From NCBI GenBank assembly GCA_017624835.1, contig JAGAMG010000049.1:1-37167 (forward strand): a stretch of 37,167 nucleotides of DNA, read 5' to 3'. This document shows positions 33,582 to 37,167 of the stretch, piece by piece. The translations under genes were made by a program, and so were the position numbers. Source of the stretch: Lachnospiraceae bacterium. GTDB taxonomy: Bacteria; Bacillota; Clostridia; Lachnospirales; Lachnospiraceae. How positions within the stretch are numbered: position 1 is the stretch's first letter; each line of letters starts with the position of its first letter. The notes beneath the pieces are model-generated. The model was not told the DNA's origin. It searched no databases and saw nothing but the letters and a program-made list of their open reading frames with translations.

Positions 33582-33947
33582 TTGAAAATACAAGAATCAG
33601 CAGAAAACTATTTGGAAACTATCTTAATTTTAAAAAACAGATTAGGCGTTGTACGCTCTATTGATATTGCTACCGAGCTCTCTGTTAGCAAGCCCAGCGT
33701 TAGTGTCGCTATGAAGAATTTGCGTACAAACGACTATATAGATGTGGATGCAGACGGACATATTACTCTTTTAGATAAGGGAAAAGCAATCGCAGAAAAA
33801 ATGTATGAGCGCCATACTCTGTTAACCTCATGGTTAACCAGCCTTGGGGTTAATCCGGAAATTGCAGCAGAGGACGCCTGCCGGATTGAGCATGTTATCA
33901 GCGAAGAAACCTTTGAAGCATTAAAGGCACATGTGAATACAAAGTAA
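33582..33947 (+). CDS. DtxR/MntR-family metal-dependent regulator
   Basis: 121 aa from TTG 33582, preceded by AGAGGGG at 7 nt; the frame is open further upstream but with no start signal. QESAENYLETILILKNR, VVRSIDIATELSVSKPSVSVAMKNL (HTH), YIDVDADGHITLLDKGKAIAEKMYERH and LGVNPEIAAEDACRIEHVISEETFEAL are the DtxR/MntR DNA-binding and dimer/metal domains. No SH3-like third domain. The Glu/His ligands of the family (EDACRIEH) are kept. Divergent from the fur-like gene; probable binder of the TTAGT-N4-ACTAA sites. TATAAT at 33543-33548 may be its -10. Confidence 0.92.
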   Translation: MKIQESAENYLETILILKNRLGVVRSIDIATELSVSKPSVSVAMKNLRTNDYIDVDADGHITLLDKGKAIAEKMYERHTLLTSWLTSLGVNPEIAAEDACRIEHVISEETFEALKAHVNTK

Positions 33948-33968
33948 TATTTTCTATTAATACATAAT

Positions 33969-34018
33969 AAAAGAGGCATACAGAAATCTTGATAAAGATA
34001 ACTGTACGCCTCTTTTTT
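33969..34018 (+). terminator. Terminator of the DtxR-family gene
   Basis: AAAAGAGGC-TACAG (33969-33983) pairs with CTGTA-GCCTCTTTT (34002-34016), one mismatch, then more T. Confidence 0.85.
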
Positions 34019-34061
34019 ACGAATACTCTATAACTTAGGCATCTGTTTTACAACCTATGGA

Positions 34062-36323
34062 CTATCTGGTTTTTACATCCACTATCCCATTTACTTTGTG
34101 TGATAAAATTACTTTTTCTTCTACATTCCAGGAAAAGGAAACCTGCAAATAATTCTTTTCCGACGTATTCTCTTCTATCAAATATTTAGAACCATATATC
34201 ACAAAGCTCTCCCCGGGCTGTAAAGTTACTGCCGGAAGCTTTCCCTTATAGGGCTCATCCTCTGTATCAGAAATATAATATTGAGATAATAAAACTGCAG
34301 ACCGCCCATTGTTTTCTAATACAATGTAATCCTCCGTTCCATCAATATCATAGGACGTAATCTGAATACTTTCCTCATCCGAATATTTCAGTACAGGTTC
34401 AATAACCAGCGTTTGTGTCCATTCTCCCGGTATGATACTAATTGTAGTTCCCTCCATATAGGTAGAATTGACCTTATAGCCTTCTACAATTACTCCCGGT
34501 GAAGTCTCGAAGGATATCTCCATTGGAATATTTTCCAGCCAGTAACCGTCAAATTCTTCTCCTACTGTCTGACCTCCGATGATAATTTCCCCCACATCCG
34601 TACGTGTAAATTTCACACTCCGAGTTTCTCCACAATCCCATTTTTCATTCAGCTCTTCTATCACGGTTTGTGGTCTCTGCTGTACAAAGTCCAAGATTTC
34701 CTGCCATTCCTGACGGACATTCTCCATACTATTGTCATCACTTTCCCAAAGGGAATTCTTCAAAAGCGTGGTTTCCTCCATCATATATTGCAGTTCTTTT
34801 TCCTGCTTCTCATTCAGCTCCTTTAGAACCTCTGATACTTCGTCCACGGAAAAGCTTCCGTTCATCAGGCATAACAGCGCATTTACAAAGGAATTTCTAA
34901 ATTCTTCTCTCTCCAACAGGCAAGCAAACAGTGGATAATATTCACTTAATTCTCCCAAGCGGCGTCCCTGCGCATCTGCACCAAACCAGCCCTGGAATTT
35001 TAAACCCATTCCATAATCCGTATCAAACAACAAATATCGATATTTTCCATCAAAAACAGTATTTTCCTGATAGTCCCCATTATCATTTACATACCGATAC
35101 ACTTTTACATTATTTTGAGGCCAATCCATATTATTAATATAATATTCTATTGCCATATATTGTGCAAAATTATTCACATCTATGGTATCGCAAACCCTTT
35201 TCCAATTTGCATCATCCTGCATATCTGCTTCTCTTACCCACAGAGAAAAATCATTATAATGTACGGTATAGGATTGTTCATAAATATCCTCGGCTGCTTC
35301 CTCGGACATCCAATCCAATTCTCCCTCACAAACCACCATTTCTCCTAAATATTCACCATATTTCTCCTGAAAATAGCGGTCGTCAAAGGTATTTTGCAGC
35401 CAATACACTCCCTGATATCTTCCATTAATATATACCGTTGCACTTTCTGAAACTAATACATCCGGAAATCCCAGTCTTTTTGCCAGTTCCCCGATTAACT
35501 CCGTTCTCACAAAGCCATAGCCGTGATCATTTCCCGTATTATGAAAGGACAATCTTTGAAATTCGTCTATAACCGTATGGGTTTTATCTGAAACAAGCCC
35601 CGGTAAAAAAGCATAGGAAAACTCATTCACAGAATCATAATCATACCTTGCTATTAAACGAAAGGATTTTTGATTCTTTGCTCTGGTAATATTGCCATAT
35701 ATTTTCAATCCGCAATTCTGACCAAAAATAGGGGTTCCTTCCTGATTAAAAATTGCCATATGAACAGGTATTTCTACATCACTAAAATAGTTAGCCGGAA
35801 TAATTGTGCTCAAGGTATCTACATCCGGATTTTCTTCCATATATTCATCAAACTGTCTACCTCTTACAAAGACACCCTCTTCATATCCAAACAAGGCATC
35901 CTCATCCCCGGTTACAGAAACAACATAAGTCGTAGAATACCTATCTGTTTCTTTTTCTAATATAAAGTCTCTCTTATGAACTTCCGATAGAGTACCATCT
36001 TTATATAAACATTGAAATTGAAAAGAATAGGTTGAAGCGTCTTTTTCAAGGGACAGAACCAGTGGTTCATCATAAACCAAAGTATCTTCATCACCTTCTG
36101 CCGGTTTTTCCCCATTTACCGTATAAAGAACAGTTGCGGGCTTCATTGTCTTTACTGACAATTCTATTGATTCATGATATATTCCGCTTTCATGGGAAAT
36201 CTCCACTGTATCATTTTGCATATAGGCAACATAAATAAAGATTGCAGTAACAATCAACAATGTTGCTAAGGACAATATGGGCAAAAGCAGTCTTTTTCCC
36301 TTTCCTTTCACAGAATATTTCAT
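34062..36323 (-). CDS. Membrane-anchored CotH-kinase family protein with lamin-tail-like C-terminus
   Basis: 753 aa. A membrane helix at about 12-34 (signal anchor) is followed by a chitobiase-type beta domain (SGIYHESIELSVKT...ATVLYTVNGEKP), the CotH domain at about 150-480 (LKIYGNITRAKNQKSFRLIARYDY, RTELIGELAKRLGFPD, INGRYQGVYWLQNTFD, MAIEYYINNMDWPQNNVKVYR, LLFDTDYGMG with the metal-binding Asp), a helical linker, and a C-terminal lamin-tail-like beta domain (DYIVLENNGRSAVLLSQYYISD...LQPGESFVIYG). CotH of Bacillus phosphorylates spore-coat proteins; the target here is unknown and may be a surface protein. The ribosome site GGAAGGGAG is unusually close to the ATG. Confidence 0.9.
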   Translation of the reverse strand: MKYSVKGKGKRLLLPILSLATLLIVTAIFIYVAYMQNDTVEISHESGIYHESIELSVKTMKPATVLYTVNGEKPAEGDEDTLVYDEPLVLSLEKDASTYSFQFQCLYKDGTLSEVHKRDFILEKETDRYSTTYVVSVTGDEDALFGYEEGVFVRGRQFDEYMEENPDVDTLSTIIPANYFSDVEIPVHMAIFNQEGTPIFGQNCGLKIYGNITRAKNQKSFRLIARYDYDSVNEFSYAFLPGLVSDKTHTVIDEFQRLSFHNTGNDHGYGFVRTELIGELAKRLGFPDVLVSESATVYINGRYQGVYWLQNTFDDRYFQEKYGEYLGEMVVCEGELDWMSEEAAEDIYEQSYTVHYNDFSLWVREADMQDDANWKRVCDTIDVNNFAQYMAIEYYINNMDWPQNNVKVYRYVNDNGDYQENTVFDGKYRYLLFDTDYGMGLKFQGWFGADAQGRRLGELSEYYPLFACLLEREEFRNSFVNALLCLMNGSFSVDEVSEVLKELNEKQEKELQYMMEETTLLKNSLWESDDNSMENVRQEWQEILDFVQQRPQTVIEELNEKWDCGETRSVKFTRTDVGEIIIGGQTVGEEFDGYWLENIPMEISFETSPGVIVEGYKVNSTYMEGTTISIIPGEWTQTLVIEPVLKYSDEESIQITSYDIDGTEDYIVLENNGRSAVLLSQYYISDTEDEPYKGKLPAVTLQPGESFVIYGSKYLIEENTSEKNYLQVSFSWNVEEKVILSHKVNGIVDVKTR

Positions 36324-36363
36324 CTCCCTTCCCAGATATGAGCATTGTATTTACTATATAAAC

Positions 36364-36397
36364 AAAAAAAACCTCAAAATATACATTTCAAGGTTTT
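36364..36397 (-). terminator. Terminator after tRNA-Cys
   Basis: 13-bp stem (36368-36380 with 36385-36397, two G-U pairs in RNA), 4-nt loop, followed by eight T on the minus strand. Confidence 0.85.
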
Positions 36398-36400
36398 AAA

Positions 36401-36471
36401 AGGCGTCTGCCGGATTTGAACCGGCGATAAGGGTGTTGCAGACCCGTGCCTTACCACTTGGCTAAGACGCC
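36401..36471 (-). tRNA. tRNA-Cys (GCA)
   Basis: Acceptor GGCGTCT/AGACGCC, T-arm GGTTCAAATCC, anticodon loop CTGCAAC with anticodon GCA, discriminator U. CCA is not encoded. Confidence 0.95.
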
Positions 36472-36503
36472 ATATTCTATTATATGCAATAGTCTTAAAA
36501 AAA

Positions 36504-36575
36504 TGACTCCAACGGGAATCGAACCCGTGTTACCGCCGTGAAAGGGCGATGTCTTAACCGCTTGACCATGGAGCC
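36504..36575 (-). tRNA. tRNA-Glu (UUC)
   Basis: Acceptor GGCTCCA/TGGAGTC with one G-U pair, T-arm GGGTTCGATTCCC, anticodon loop CTTTCAC, anticodon TTC. CCA not encoded. Confidence 0.95.
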
Positions 36576-36625
36576 GTTATCTTCGCCATTTCGGCATATT
36601 CCATAGAAATCTTTCTATGAAAAAA

Positions 36626-36697
36626 CTCCCCGAGTAGGGCTCGAACCTACAACAACTCGGTTAACAGCCGAGTGCTCTACCATTGAGCTATCGAGGA
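36626..36697 (-). tRNA. tRNA-Asn (GUU)
   Basis: Acceptor TCCTCGA/TCGGGGA, T-arm GGTTCGAGCC, anticodon loop CTGTTAA, anticodon GTT, discriminator G. CCA not encoded. First of three tRNAs downstream of the rRNA terminator. Confidence 0.95.
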
Positions 36698-36714
36698 ATA
36701 TCCGCGTTACTTAA

Positions 36715-36915
36715 GTAAGTGCACATCTGATAAAAAAAATACGTTGTAAGCTTGCTTACATAAGTATTGTTTTTAGCTGATGTATAAGCGACGCAGTCGC
36801 GACCGAGCAACTTTCGTTGCGAGGTGCACTTATGCTTCTGAGGTTATTATACCCTCAAAACCGAACATTAAACCTTTAATCTTTCAAAACATCTATCAGG
36901 TGAACTTGTTCACCT
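36715..36915 (-). other. Structured rRNA-tRNA spacer
   Basis: Between 23S and tRNA-Asn (about 237 bp) I find only RNA structure: AGGTGAAC/GTTCACCT (36898-36915), GCAAC-GAAA-GTTGC, GCGAC-TGC-GTCGC, and a long-range perfect 9-bp pair TAAGTGCAC/GTGCACTTA enclosing them with the terminator. TATAAT on the minus strand at 36846-36851 lacks a clear -35. No 5S rRNA. Confidence 0.6.
36731..36768 (-). terminator. Intrinsic terminator between 23S rRNA and the tRNAs
   Basis: Minus-strand TGTAAGC-AA-GCTTACA (36745-36760) inside AATAC/GTATT arms (36738-36742, 36764-36768), followed by eight T. It should end the rRNA transcript before tRNA-Asn. Confidence 0.8.
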
Positions 36916-36934
36916 TGTTCCTTACCAACCTTTG

Positions 36935-37167
36935 GTTAAGCCCTCGACCGATTAGTAAATGTCAGCTGAACACATTACTGTGCTTACACCTCATTCCTAT
37001 CTACCTCGTCGTCTTCAAGGGGTCTTAATCTTTCGATGGGATATCTCATCTTGAGGGGGGCTTCACGCTTAGATGCCTTCAGCGTTTATCCCTTCCGGAC
37101 TTGGCTACTCTGCCATGCACTTGATATGCAACAGATACACCAGTGGTCCGTCCATCCCGGTCCTCTC
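36935..37167 (-). rRNA. 23S ribosomal RNA, 3' end (5' part beyond the window)
   Basis: Reverse complement contains conserved 23S 3' segments: GAGAGGACCGGGATGGAC at the window edge, GCATCTAAGCGTGAAGCC, GTAAGCACAGTAATGTGTTC and CTAATCGGTCGAGGGCTTAACC as the mature end near 36935. Exact 3' end is approximate. Confidence 0.95.

Noticed and set aside
36698-36934. 5S rRNA between 23S and tRNA-Asn
   Set aside because: Neither strand contains recognisable 5S segments such as CCCATCCCGAACACGG.
36780-37028. 82-aa plus-strand ORF over the 23S end and spacer
   Set aside because: Lies in rRNA and structured spacer; its translation is of antisense rRNA.
1-37167. CRISPR arrays, IS transposases, integrases or prophage genes
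   Set aside because: No regularly spaced repeats of CRISPR size and no transposase, integrase or phage structural proteins were seen.

Overview
The window reads as chromosome of a low-GC anaerobic Firmicute, most likely a member of the Lachnospiraceae or a close clostridial relative. The evidence is the pyruvate formate-lyase locus, a clostridial 2[4Fe-4S] ferredoxin, indolepyruvate:ferredoxin oxidoreductase, a FeoA/FeoB/Cys-rich iron-uptake set, purine-rich AGGAGG ribosome sites and the gdpP-rplI-dnaB and rpsF-ssb-rpsR groupings. Family placement is inference; no 16S rRNA is present.

Layout. (1) 1-2608, plus strand: pyruvate formate-lyase, naturally split. The core polypeptide stops before the glycyl-radical domain, a 67-aa Cys-rich relative of that domain follows, and then comes a stand-alone 80-aa glycyl-radical domain. 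After these are the activating enzyme pflA and a small ferredoxin. (2) 2643-7433, minus strand: a MerR-like coiled-coil protein and the housekeeping operon gdpP-rplI-dnaB. (3) 7477-18387: an accessory block of about 11 kb. It holds two chemoreceptors, an SPKTG-anchored surface protein with a G8 tract in its promoter spacer, a signal-peptide-less exported-type gene divergent from a small XRE regulator, a compact three-gene cassette (DUF4869-like, mini P-loop, TOPRIM-like) and a metallophosphoesterase. (4) 18418-19780, minus: rpsR, ssb, rpsF, DUF951. (5) 20049-23131: sirtuin deacylase, DUF1624 membrane acyltransferase-like protein, sodium:solute symporter. (6) 23234-30033, minus: an operon for aryl-2-oxoacid / aryl-acid metabolism (AMP-forming ligase, IorA, IorB, PaaK-like ligase, ACT protein, amidohydrolase). 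(7) 30051-34018: ferrous iron uptake (feoA, feoB, Cys-rich membrane protein) with a Fur-like regulator and a divergent DtxR-like regulator; three TTAGT-N4-ACTAA palindromes sit at the control regions. (8) 34062-36323: a CotH-kinase-family membrane-anchored protein. (9) 36364-37167, minus: tRNA-Cys, tRNA-Glu, tRNA-Asn, an intrinsic terminator, and the 3' end of a 23S rRNA running off the right edge. No 5S rRNA lies in between.

How parts work together. The left end is fermentative pyruvate cleavage: PflA makes the glycyl radical, here necessarily on the separate small subunit, and the ferredoxin may supply electrons. The Ior operon also needs ferredoxin. The Feo system would feed the many Fe-S proteins. 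The chemoreceptors, anchored surface protein and CotH protein face the outside.

Most notable: the split PFL with its Cys-rich middle ORF, the probable phase-variable surface-protein promoter, the uncharacterised three-gene cassette, and the iron-operator set.
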